Assembly: GCA_045402695.1 (NCBI GenBank)
Contig: JAWPNA010000031.1
Span: 1-9,146, forward strand
Origin: JAWPNA01 sp045402695
GTDB lineage: Bacteria; Acidobacteriota; Polarisedimenticolia; JACPZX01; DASXTC01
Direction: 5' to 3'
Length of the DNA: 9,146 nucleotides
Within the stretch, counting starts at the first letter, position 1, and each line of letters starts with the position of its first letter. The position numbers and the translations under genes are program-made. Positions 1-6,227 of this stretch are shown in pieces. Below the pieces are notes generated by a model that made no database searches, was not told where the DNA came from, and saw only the letters and a list, made by a program, of their open reading frames with translations.

Positions 1-1026
1 GAGCCGATCCGCGGACGCGGCGTACTTGCCGTACATCGCCGCGGCTCCGGCCGCATCTCGATCGGTCTCGACCGATGGGACATAGGGGCGTTCCCCTTGG
101 GAGAAGAGTGTCTCGGTTCGGCACCACTGGAACCACTGTTCCTTCAATGCGTCCTCGACCAAGGTTGAGACCTCCGCGTTCTCGCGACGACCATCCGCGC
201 GCAAGAGGGTCCATGCTTCTTCCGTAAGCTCGAAGCGTCGCTGGAGTTCCCTCGTAAGGATCCTGCGGATCTCAGACTCACGCGCAATAGTCGAGGATCC
301 CTCTCGTCTCGCGATTCGCCAAGCCGCAACCGACGGCTCGAGGGCTTTCCGTTCGACCCCGGGGTCGAGGGTCGTGGAAATCGAATGCCGTTCCACCTCG
401 CTCGCGAGCCCAAGACGGGTGGTCCAGTCGCCATCCCCGCGAAGCCAGGCGAGCAGGTAGCCGAGATGCCCCTGCCTGACGTCTTCGACCGGGAATGTGT
501 ACGCATCCCTGAGTACAGTCGTGGCAACCGCAATATGTTGCTCTGCTGGCCGGTGAGCCTCACGGAAAAGCCACCCACATGCGCGCCCCAGTGCGTTGAG
601 CATCGGCTGCGCCGCGCCTCCTGCGGTTGTGAAGGTGTACGCGTAGGCCAAGTGCTGGATCATGTCGAGATGGCTCGTGTTCGGTAGCCATACTTGTCGG
701 ATTGGGGCCAACTGAGGCCAGTCAGACGGTGTCGGACGAACGACCATCGGTGATCGCAAGTGCGAGAGTAAGGTGGGGGCGAACGATGCCGCCATCTCGC
801 CCACGAGGTCCCGATCGCGCCCTTCGGGGACACTCATGATCTCGGGGGCCGCTCCCGGATGCCCGAACGCGACTCCCCAGGGACGGGACTCGCCACCCAT
901 CCGCACGAAGGCAACGATCAGGGCATCTTCGGGATCGGCGATGTGCATCGAGATCCTCTGGCCGAGCGGCAGTGGTCGGCCGGCGCGGAACGCCTGAAGC
1001 CGACGAATGACCGTCCGTGAGTTCAC
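1..1026 (-). CDS. Unknown protein, 3' end beyond window, coupled to Fe-S PD-(D/E)XK nuclease gene
   Basis: The frame stays open for 342 codons from a GTG at 1026 to the window edge, so the C-terminus is missing. I chose this start because the GTG overlaps the stop of the upstream nuclease gene in a GTGA overlap (1023-1026), which usually means translational coupling. The protein begins VNSRTVIRRLQAF and reads like a soluble, mixed alpha/beta protein, with no signal peptide or membrane segment. An early stretch (ISMHIADPEDALIVAFVRMG) looks beta-rich; the later part (from about residue 225) is helical and charged. I do not recognise the family and see no Walker, helicase, nuclease or methylase motif in the visible part. 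The operon context says it works with the nuclease. Third codon positions are mostly G or C throughout. Gene reality is well supported; function is unknown. Confidence 0.8.
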   Translation of the reverse strand, partial: MNSRTVIRRLQAFRAGRPLPLGQRISMHIADPEDALIVAFVRMGGESRPWGVAFGHPGAAPEIMSVPEGRDRDLVGEMAASFAPTLLSHLRSPMVVRPTPSDWPQLAPIRQVWLPNTSHLDMIQHLAYAYTFTTAGGAAQPMLNALGRACGWLFREAHRPAEQHIAVATTVLRDAYTFPVEDVRQGHLGYLLAWLRGDGDWTTRLGLASEVERHSISTTLDPGVERKALEPSVAAWRIARREGSSTIARESEIRRILTRELQRRFELTEEAWTLLRADGRRENAEVSTLVEDALKEQWFQWCRTETLFSQGERPYVPSVETDRDAAGAAAMYGKYAASADRL

Positions 1027-2111
1027 TTTGCCTCCACGGGATCGGCCGCAGCGATCCGCCGCATGAAGTCCAGCTCCGTCTCGTCCGCAGATTCGGCACC
1101 GTCGAGCAACTCCAGCAGACGTGGAAGCTTGATCCCACCGACGAAGCGTCTGACGTCGTCGCCGAGTACGATTGCGTCTCCCCGTTCGGCAGCATCGGCA
1201 TGACATCGAGGAGCTAGGTCACAGAACGACAGGCATGCCTCCGAGTATTTATGCTCCGCGTGGAGGATCGCCTCCCGCAGTTGCACATCGAGTTCCCCTG
1301 CTTCGTCGGCGACCACGTCTGGGAGTCGCGACGCGGCTCGTTCGAGCGAGTCGAACCCCCGAGCAGCACGCTGGGCCTGATATCGGAGATCCTCGTTCGC
1401 CCGGATGCTCGGCCAGTACGAACCCGGTCGGGTGAGAACGAGGAACCCTCGCGCGGAGACGTCAACGGCATCCCTTAGCGTCAACTGCTCAACGACGAGC
1501 TCCAGCGCGTGCACGTAGAGCCCGGCCTGAGCTCGCGCCGACGCGAGAGCTTGCCGATCCGTGTATCCGCCGCGGTCGGGGTAGGCCTTGATCTCACCGA
1601 CAACGAGAGTGGGGCGCTGAAGATCGGTGCGGATCGCAAGCGCATCGATGATGAGGATGGCCTCGGGGAGCATGATCCCGCGAGGTATCCGAACCGTCGC
1701 TCCTGCAACAAGTGGGGGCGCATCACGCTTTCCCGCCGCTCCGATTAGCTCCCGCGTTTCGCCTATGGCTCCGTCCAGGTCGCGGATGCGAGGACCGCCG
1801 TTCATGCGGAGGCGAAGATCCAAGAATCCGTCGGCCTCCGGCGGCAGTACCCCGGCTTTCACGAGCTCCTCCAGCAGCCGGGCCCCCTGATTCCTGAACA
1901 GTGAAGACTCGAAATCCTTGCCCCGAGTCATCGCGAAGGGCGATTGCCCGAAGGTCGGCTCGATGCCGACCGCTCGAGCGACGTGGGCCATCTTGACGTT
2001 GTGCACGGCGGAAATGGCGTTCGCCTCGCAGCCTGGATTCTGCGCCCACTGCTCGAAGCGCATTCGTGTGTTGCCGCGCGCGGCGTCGCGGGTTGCCAAT
2101 CGCTCTCCCAA
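1023..2111 (-). CDS. RecB/Cas4-like PD-(D/E)XK nuclease with Fe-S cluster cysteines
   Basis: Up to 362 residues, predicted to be a DNA exonuclease or endonuclease of the RecB/Cas4/AddB type. Numbered from the TTG at 2111, the core reads: RGKDFESSLF (64-72, motif I region), IIDALAIR with Asp156, VGEIKAY with Glu173 and Lys175, and the downstream QxxxY motif (Gln195, Tyr199). Cys28 plus the C-terminal cluster Cys293, Cys297 and Cys303 match the one-plus-three layout that holds a 4Fe-4S cluster in Cas4 and AddB, although the spacing CxxxCx5C is not the commonest. The start is uncertain: TTG at 2111, TTG at 2099 (which has a GGGAG 5 bases upstream) or ATG at 2063; all keep Cys28. It is first in a minus-strand operon with the gene ending at the left edge. 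No cas1 or cas2 is nearby, so a CRISPR adaptation role is not supported; a phage-defence or DNA-repair role is inferred. Confidence 0.8.
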   Translation of the reverse strand: MGERLATRDAARGNTRMRFEQWAQNPGCEANAISAVHNVKMAHVARAVGIEPTFGQSPFAMTRGKDFESSLFRNQGARLLEELVKAGVLPPEADGFLDLRLRMNGGPRIRDLDGAIGETRELIGAAGKRDAPPLVAGATVRIPRGIMLPEAILIIDALAIRTDLQRPTLVVGEIKAYPDRGGYTDRQALASARAQAGLYVHALELVVEQLTLRDAVDVSARGFLVLTRPGSYWPSIRANEDLRYQAQRAARGFDSLERAASRLPDVVADEAGELDVQLREAILHAEHKYSEACLSFCDLAPRCHADAAERGDAIVLGDDVRRFVGGIKLPRLLELLDGAESADETELDFMRRIAAADPVEAK

Positions 2112-2307
2112 CGCAGGTCAAGGTATCTATTCGGCCGACGTGAGAATGGACCTGAGCTCGAAAGGACACAAGAGCCGCCCTTCCCCTCAATATGCGCCTA
2201 GAGCAGCAGATTCGATGGTGTCAGGTGTTCTCGAGCACAACCGTGGAGTGATCTTTCGGGTCGGGCCTAGGATTCGCGCATTGAAGGCGATTGACTCGCA
2301 GGCGTCC
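2112..2307. promoter_or_regulatory. Divergent intergenic region between two nuclease gene sets
   Basis: About 195 bases separate the minus-strand Fe-S nuclease gene from the plus-strand GIY-YIG remnant, so both promoters should lie here. On the minus strand TAGATA (about 2126-2131) is a possible -10 box close to the nuclease start, which would give a very short leader. I see no convincing -35 partner, no strong dyad and no match to the C-box found in the restriction-modification locus. The promoter call rests on gene orientation, not on a clear motif. Confidence 0.35.
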
Positions 2308-2790
2308 ATGTGGGAAGGGTTCGAGTGGTCTGCCTGGTACGCGTTGGAGACGGCATTGATCCCGCGCAACTCCCGGTCGCGGCCCAAGCCGGCATCTATT
2401 GCGTCTGCCGGCGAGGGTTGCCAGGGTTGATCCATATCGGGCTGACCGGTCGCTCCCTCCGAGAACGGTTCGGACAACCAAGGACATCGATGCAGAGGTC
2501 GAAGAACGGACTCGATGCTCGCGCCCGACATATTGCCGGCCTGCGTCCGCGAGTACGAACGTCGAGGAGCCACGATTGAGGTTTCCAGGGTCACAACACC
2601 GGATCTGGACAAGGGAGAACGACTCGGGCGCGAGTGCGACCTCATCGCCGCCTTTCGACGAGACTGCACGAAAGTCCCGCCTGTCAGTTCGCTGGAATCG
2701 TACGAGCTGCGGAATAGCTCGGACGACCCTGGCGAGGGTACGACTGAGGAGCAGACGTTAGCCCAAATGGCTAGGATGCCGCAGTCATGA
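2308..2790 (+). pseudogene. GIY-YIG nuclease gene broken by two frameshifts
   Basis: Three consecutive pieces in two frames together make one GIY-YIG domain protein. Frame A from ATG 2308 gives MWEGFEWSAWYALETALI and hits a TGA at 2428-2430. Frame B gives AAQAGIYCVC (GIY codons 2391-2399) and LIHIGLTGRSLRERFG, where the second signature is HIG instead of YIG and the conserved Arg follows. Frame A resumes near 2541 with CVREYERRG, IEVS and GERLGRECDLIAAFRRD, carrying the conserved Glu, and ends at TGA 2790. The two shifts (near 2357 and 2541) restore the original frame, so the 3' part is still read in the frame of the start codon. The stop overlaps the next start as ATGA. GIY-YIG enzymes cut DNA in restriction, repair and homing. 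It could be a decayed gene, a pair of sequencing errors, or less likely recoding. Confidence 0.65.
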
Positions 2791-3863
2791 GCCAAGAGCT
2801 TGTGTTTAGTGTTACAGGTGAGACTGCTCGAGCTGGAAGGCCTATCACCTTGACTGAGGCCGGTCTACGGGAGCGCGAGCACCTTCAGGAATGGGTCTTG
2901 GCGAACCCCGCCATCCTCGGTCCAAACGTCATGATTATCACCTCCGAATTCGATCGCTGGGAATCGCGGGGGGGTGCGGAGAGAGACCGCCTCGACATAC
3001 TCGCTCTCGCATCTGATGGTCGTCTCGTCGTGGCAGAACTCAAGCGAGATATGGCGCCCGATACAGTGCAAATGCAGGCGATCAAGTATGCAGCCATGGC
3101 ATCCCGATTCGACACCGACGTGCTAGCTGATGCCTACGTCGAGTTCCAGATGAAGCAGTATCAGAAGAGCCTTACGAATGAAGAGGCAGTCGAGATTCTT
3201 GCGACATTCACGGACTTCTCGATGAGCGATGAGACGCTCCGCGCGCCTCGGATCGCCCTAATTGCAGGCGAGTTCCCAACGAACGTCACCACGACGGCGG
3301 TCTGGCTGTCGGAGATGGGTTTGGACATAACGCTCACCCGGATCCAAGCGTATGAGTTGCCAGCGTCGGGCGGAATCGTCATCACGGTGTCACAGCACTA
3401 CCCGCCCCCGGACGTGAAGGACTTCCTAGTGGCACCCACAAGAGCTTCTCGTCGTGCGCTGACGACACCCGAGCTTCCTGAGGAAGACTGGAGCGTCGAG
3501 GATTTGATTCGAATCGCGACGCAGGTCCCGAACGTCACGATCCAAGCGACTCTCGACCTGTGCTCGGAAAGCCCGGGTGAGTGGATCCCTGCGGAGGCGA
3601 TACATTCTGCGACCGGCCGGCGGGAGCCCGCTCAGGTTCGGGGAGACTACGGAGGGTTCGGCGGCACATTACGACGACGGTTTAGTCGATCCAATGCCCC
3701 ATTCGAAACGAAATGGGCGGCTGGTGGAACGAGTCAGCAGTACTACCGGGTATCTCCTGCGCTGGCGGAGATGTGGCGCGTAGCTGTTGCAGGTCGGCCA
3801 GAAGAGATGGCACCGCCTCGCTTCGAGGACGTTCTTCCCAGGGATTCATCCGAAGGTGGGTGA
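2787..3863 (+). CDS. NucS/DUF91-like PD-(D/E)XK endonuclease-domain protein
   Basis: 358 residues starting with ATG at 2787, chosen because it overlaps the stop of the preceding GIY-YIG gene (ATGA) and leads directly into conserved sequence. The N-terminal third looks like the nuclease domain of the NucS/DUF91 group: LREREHLQEWVLANPAILG (27-45, with Glu31), then RLDILALASDG with Asp70, VVAELKR with Glu84 and Lys86, and a QxxxxxY helix (Gln95, Tyr101). These are the acidic and lysine residues expected of a metal-dependent nuclease. The N-terminal DNA-binding domain of true NucS/EndoMS is absent, so I do not call it the mismatch endonuclease. The remaining 250 residues are unassigned; a basic Arg-rich stretch and an aromatic SQQYYRVSP segment near residues 290-330 suggest a nucleic-acid-binding C-terminal part. 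A role in defence or repair is inferred from context. Confidence 0.8.
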   Translation: MSQELVFSVTGETARAGRPITLTEAGLREREHLQEWVLANPAILGPNVMIITSEFDRWESRGGAERDRLDILALASDGRLVVAELKRDMAPDTVQMQAIKYAAMASRFDTDVLADAYVEFQMKQYQKSLTNEEAVEILATFTDFSMSDETLRAPRIALIAGEFPTNVTTTAVWLSEMGLDITLTRIQAYELPASGGIVITVSQHYPPPDVKDFLVAPTRASRRALTTPELPEEDWSVEDLIRIATQVPNVTIQATLDLCSESPGEWIPAEAIHSATGRREPAQVRGDYGGFGGTLRRRFSRSNAPFETKWAAGGTSQQYYRVSPALAEMWRVAVAGRPEEMAPPRFEDVLPRDSSEGG

Positions 3864-3868
3864 CTGCC

Positions 3869-4081
3869 ATGGATGGTGCATTCGGTCTTCTCAGTATGCC
3901 GCTCCCCGCCCGACGAGATCTTCTGCTGGTGCTCGAATCCGATCCACACGTGCGCGCTGACGTCATACGGCAATTCCATGTACGGGGCGACGATGCCATG
4001 GTAGAGATATTGTCGGAGCTTGAGGCAAACGACCTTCTCAGGATCCAAGTAATCAGAGCCCTGCACGACGTGGTGGACTGA
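3869..4081 (+). CDS. Small helical protein of unknown function (70 aa)
   Basis: The same frame is open further upstream, to about 3713, but that part only overlaps the C-terminal coding region of the preceding gene and reads as low-quality sequence. I therefore place the start at ATG 3869, five bases after the previous stop, with GGTGGG a few bases upstream as a weak ribosome binding site. The product, MDGAFGLLSMPLPARRDLLL at its N-terminus and ending IRALHDVVD, is compact, acidic and probably all-helical, with regular leucine/valine spacing (LLLVLESD, VIRQFHVRG, VEILSELE). That spacing recalls a small helical-repeat or dimerisation unit, but I do not recognise the family. It appears to belong to the operon with the NucS-like gene and could be a partner, inhibitor or adaptor of that enzyme; nothing in the sequence proves this. 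Confidence 0.6.
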   Translation: MDGAFGLLSMPLPARRDLLLVLESDPHVRADVIRQFHVRGDDAMVEILSELEANDLLRIQVIRALHDVVD

Positions 4082-4170
4082 TACGCCGGCAGGCTATCCT
4101 TCGATGCGACGGAGTCCGAGGAATCAGGGATTCGTGGAGGGCACGGAATGAATCTCTCTAGGGACCGGAC

Positions 4171-4368
4171 ATGACAGGACCTCGCATCGGAGCCAAGGCT
4201 CGACGTTCCTGTCCAGTGTGTGGGGAGCCAACGACGTTCAAGTACGGACGCCTCAACCCGGATGAGGACCCGCGTTGGCTCTGTTCTATGCATGATTTGA
4301 ACCCCCGATCCCCCGAGGAACTCGCTCGGATCAAGGCGAATCGCAAGGGTTGGAGTTCTGGCTACTGA
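4171..4368 (+). CDS. Small zinc-ribbon protein (65 aa)
   Basis: A 65-residue basic protein with one zinc-ribbon-like site: Cys14 and Cys17 in SCPVCGEP and Cys38 and His41 in WLCSMHD, about 20 residues apart. The spacing is that of a treble-clef or ribbon metal site. The C-terminus is a charged helix (SPEELARIKANRKG). The ATG at 4171 has AGGGACCGG upstream, a moderate ribosome binding site. It lies 90 bases after the preceding small gene and may be the last member of the plus-strand operon or have its own promoter. Similar small ribbons occur as stand-alone DNA-, RNA- or protein-binding modules, so no specific role can be assigned. An antisense frame overlaps it but lacks any recognisable motif, whereas the metal-binding pattern here is clear. 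Confidence 0.6.
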   Translation: MTGPRIGAKARRSCPVCGEPTTFKYGRLNPDEDPRWLCSMHDLNPRSPEELARIKANRKGWSSGY

Positions 4369-4474
4369 GCGGAAGCGTGCCCGCGGACAGCGTCAGGATT
4401 TGCCACCGCCCTTGACCGCCAAGCCGCGCCGGAGTTGAATTCCGCGGATGTAATTCGCACCTCACCGCCCATGT

Positions 4475-4486
4475 AGACTATGAGTA
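4475..4486 (+). promoter_or_regulatory. Predicted C-protein operator at the methyltransferase promoter
   Basis: AGACTATGAGTA carries the ACT-N3-AGT dyad typical of C-boxes in restriction-modification loci and matches 11 of 12 bases with AGACTATAAGTA at 7371-7382, in front of the controller gene. It lies just upstream of the ribosome binding site chosen for the methyltransferase and overlaps TAGACT (4474-4479), a possible -10 box. A protein bound here would be expected to repress methyltransferase transcription. Only one copy is seen at this promoter. Confidence 0.6.
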
Positions 4487-4496
4487 CCACCGTGTC

Positions 4497-4502
4497 GGGA
4501 GG
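4497..4502 (+). promoter_or_regulatory. Ribosome binding site that sets the methyltransferase start
   Basis: GGGAGG lies four bases before the ATG at 4507. The earlier in-frame ATG at 4480 has no purine-rich site upstream and falls inside the predicted operator, so 4507 is the better start. Confidence 0.65.
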
Positions 4503-4506
4503 CAGA

Positions 4507-5775
4507 ATGAAGCGGGTCGGGCCAAAAGGGCCATTTCGGACGGAGGGTGAGCCTCAAGCGAAAGCCGCCTCGGCCCAAAAGGGCAAGGCCGAGTCCGGGG
4601 ATGGTTTGAGCGATTACCTAGCGCGCCGGACGCGTGGGTGGACCTATCGCGGAGATCGAGTGACGGGTCGAACTCGCAAGCCGAGAGAGCGCACTCCGCA
4701 GGTGTCTCGATATATGCGGGTACAGCAGCAGCTCGAGGGCGACATCTTCAACGCCAACCGGACATACGTCGACACCACCTCCATCGATTCCGTCGCTCCG
4801 TCCTTCAATTGCATTGACCTCTTCGCTGGATGTGGCGGTATGTCGCTGGGGTTCGAGCGAGCGAACTACACGTCGCTTTTGGCTGTCGAACTCGATAAGG
4901 ATGCGGCAGCGACATATCGGCGAAACTTTCCATCGGCGGAGCTCTGGGCCGACAGGATTGAGGATCTTTCCGACGAGCAAGTCGCTCACTGCGTAGGAGA
5001 TCGCACTGTCCACGTGCTCTTGGCTGGTTTCCCTTGCGTAGGCTTTTCGGTGGCTGGTCAACGCAACCCGAAGGACGAACGAAATGTGCTCTTCCGCGAG
5101 GTTATACGTGTGGCTCAGGTCGTTCAGCCGTGGTTCATAGTCATGGAGAATGTGCCCGGTGTTGTCACCATTAGTGCCGGCAAAGTATTCGAGGCAATCC
5201 GTTCGGAGTTTGCAGATATCGGCTACGCGAACATGACCACCTTGGTACTGGAAGCGGCCAGCTTTGGAGTGGCGCAGTATCGACCGAGGGCAATCTTTGT
5301 CGGCAATCGTTTCGGTCTCGCAAACCCATATCCACTCCCCATGCTTGAGTCAGAGAAGTACGCGTCGATTGAGAGTGCAATCGCGGACTTGAAGGACGAG
5401 CCAAGAAATCCAGCGATCAACCATGATTGGACTTACCACTCGCCTGAGATGGAGCGACGCATTAGCGAAGTTGAGCCGGGTGGTTCGCTTTACGACTCAT
5501 ACACGGACGCTTGGAAGCGGCAGTATCGCGGTGTTCCAGCCATGACAGTCAAGGAAAACCACGGGGGGACGCACCTCCACTACGAGCTGGACCGCACGCT
5601 ATCGGCCCGTGAACTCGCGCGACTACAAGGGTTTCCTGATTCCTTCTTCTTCGAGGGCCGAATGAAGCGAGTCATGTTCCAGGTTGGGAATGCCGTGCCG
5701 CCACCTCTCGGGCACCATGTCGCGCTTGCGCTTCGTCCTTCGCTTGAAGGACTTGCATCCCCCCGTGTGCAATGA
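4507..5775 (+). CDS. DNA (cytosine-5)-methyltransferase of a Type II R-M system
   Basis: 422 residues from ATG 4507. It transfers a methyl group from S-adenosylmethionine to C5 of cytosine in the recognition site, protecting host DNA from the partner endonuclease. The C5 motifs are in the usual order: motif I CIDLFAGCGGMSLGF (from 102), motif IV GFPCVGFS with catalytic Cys177, motif VI ENV (214-216), motif VIII QYRPR (257-261), motif IX RTLSARELARLQGFPDSF (from 363) and motif X QVGNAVPPPLG (from 392). The target recognition region is roughly 266-360, too variable to give a recognition sequence. About 100 residues precede motif I, the first 70 basic and low in complexity, which is longer than in minimal C5 enzymes. 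The stop overlaps the Vsr start (ATGA). An operator-like element sits just upstream, suggesting repression by the controller protein. No key residue is missing, so it should be active. Confidence 0.96.
   Translation: MKRVGPKGPFRTEGEPQAKAASAQKGKAESGDGLSDYLARRTRGWTYRGDRVTGRTRKPRERTPQVSRYMRVQQQLEGDIFNANRTYVDTTSIDSVAPSFNCIDLFAGCGGMSLGFERANYTSLLAVELDKDAAATYRRNFPSAELWADRIEDLSDEQVAHCVGDRTVHVLLAGFPCVGFSVAGQRNPKDERNVLFREVIRVAQVVQPWFIVMENVPGVVTISAGKVFEAIRSEFADIGYANMTTLVLEAASFGVAQYRPRAIFVGNRFGLANPYPLPMLESEKYASIESAIADLKDEPRNPAINHDWTYHSPEMERRISEVEPGGSLYDSYTDAWKRQYRGVPAMTVKENHGGTHLHYELDRTLSARELARLQGFPDSFFFEGRMKRVMFQVGNAVPPPLGHHVALALRPSLEGLASPRVQ
4569..4593 (+). repeat. Inverted repeat early in the methyltransferase coding region
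   Basis: CTCGGCC (4569-4575) and GGCCGAG (4587-4593) form a perfect 7-bp stem with an 11-base loop; an alternative inner stem GCCC/GGGC flanks AAAA. A related GGGCC-AAAA-GGGCC direct repeat lies at 4519-4532. In mRNA the stem would form about 60 bases after the start codon. A regulatory role is possible but not shown. Confidence 0.45.
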
Positions 5776-6227
5776 CATTGCGCCCGACTCCCTCGCCTCT
5801 TGATGCCCAAACAAGTCAGCGTCTACAGAGAGTCAGATCCCAAGGGACAGAGATTGAGGTCATGCTGGAGCGTGCATTCCGAGGCGCGGGCCTTCGCATT
5901 TCAAGGAATGGGAACTCACTTCCAGGGCGGCCCGACTTCGTCCATCGCCGTGCGCGTCTCGTTGTGTTCGCGGACGGTTGCTTCTGGCATGGGCATGACG
6001 GTTGCTACAAGCAGCCCAAGAACAACGCCGCCTACTGGCGATCAAAGATTGAGTTGAATCGCGTTAGAAGAGAGCGCGTATTGAATCAGTTGTCGCACGG
6101 AGGGTGGTTGGTTCTGCAGTACTGGGAATGCGACATCAAACACGATCCGGCACCTATGGCGATGGAAGTGGGTGCGGCAATCGCACAACGAGACACTTCG
6201 CGTTCTAGCGCTTCGGCAGCTTCTTGA
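5772..6227 (+). CDS. vsr: Vsr-type very short patch repair endonuclease (T:G mismatch)
   Basis: 151 residues. Vsr nicks DNA 5' of the T in T:G mismatches that arise when 5-methylcytosine deaminates, which starts short-patch repair and limits the mutagenic cost of the methyltransferase. Family landmarks are present: VRSQGTEIEVMLERAF (21-36), GRPDFV with catalytic Asp55, GCFWHGHDGC (69-78) and WECDI (119-122). Cys70, His75, Cys78 and Cys120 correspond to the zinc ligands of the E. coli enzyme, and His73 to its conserved active-site His69; the position of E. coli His64 is Asp68, as in many homologues. PKNNAAYWRSKIELN is also typical. The ATG overlaps the methyltransferase stop (ATGA), so the two are co-expressed. 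The serine/alanine-rich C-terminal tail is encoded in the 23 bases shared with the convergent endonuclease gene. Confidence 0.95.
   Translation: MTLRPTPSPLDAQTSQRLQRVRSQGTEIEVMLERAFRGAGLRISRNGNSLPGRPDFVHRRARLVVFADGCFWHGHDGCYKQPKNNAAYWRSKIELNRVRRERVLNQLSHGGWLVLQYWECDIKHDPAPMAMEVGAAIAQRDTSRSSASAAS

Noticed and set aside
722..1201. Minus-strand open frame of 159 codons
   Set aside because: It overlaps both coupled minus-strand genes in another frame; those genes explain the region with better codon use and the GTGA junction.
1023..2111. CRISPR adaptation nuclease Cas4
   Set aside because: The fold and cysteines are Cas4-like, but no cas1, cas2, other cas gene or repeat-spacer array is visible, so the gene symbol is not justified.
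2187..2795. Minus-strand open frame of 202 codons
   Set aside because: It lies opposite the GIY-YIG pieces, which carry recognisable motifs; this frame has none and is Ser/Arg-rich.
2787..3863. Mismatch endonuclease NucS (EndoMS)
   Set aside because: Only the PD-(D/E)XK half resembles NucS; the N-terminal DNA-binding domain is missing and a long unrelated C-terminal part is present.
4119..4131. GAATC-AGG-GATTC inverted repeat as terminator after the 70-residue gene
   Set aside because: Only five base pairs, A/T-rich stem and no U tract.
3682..4293. Minus-strand open frame of 203 codons
   Set aside because: It overlaps the NucS-like gene end and two small plus-strand genes antisense, is Ser/Arg-rich and has no motif.
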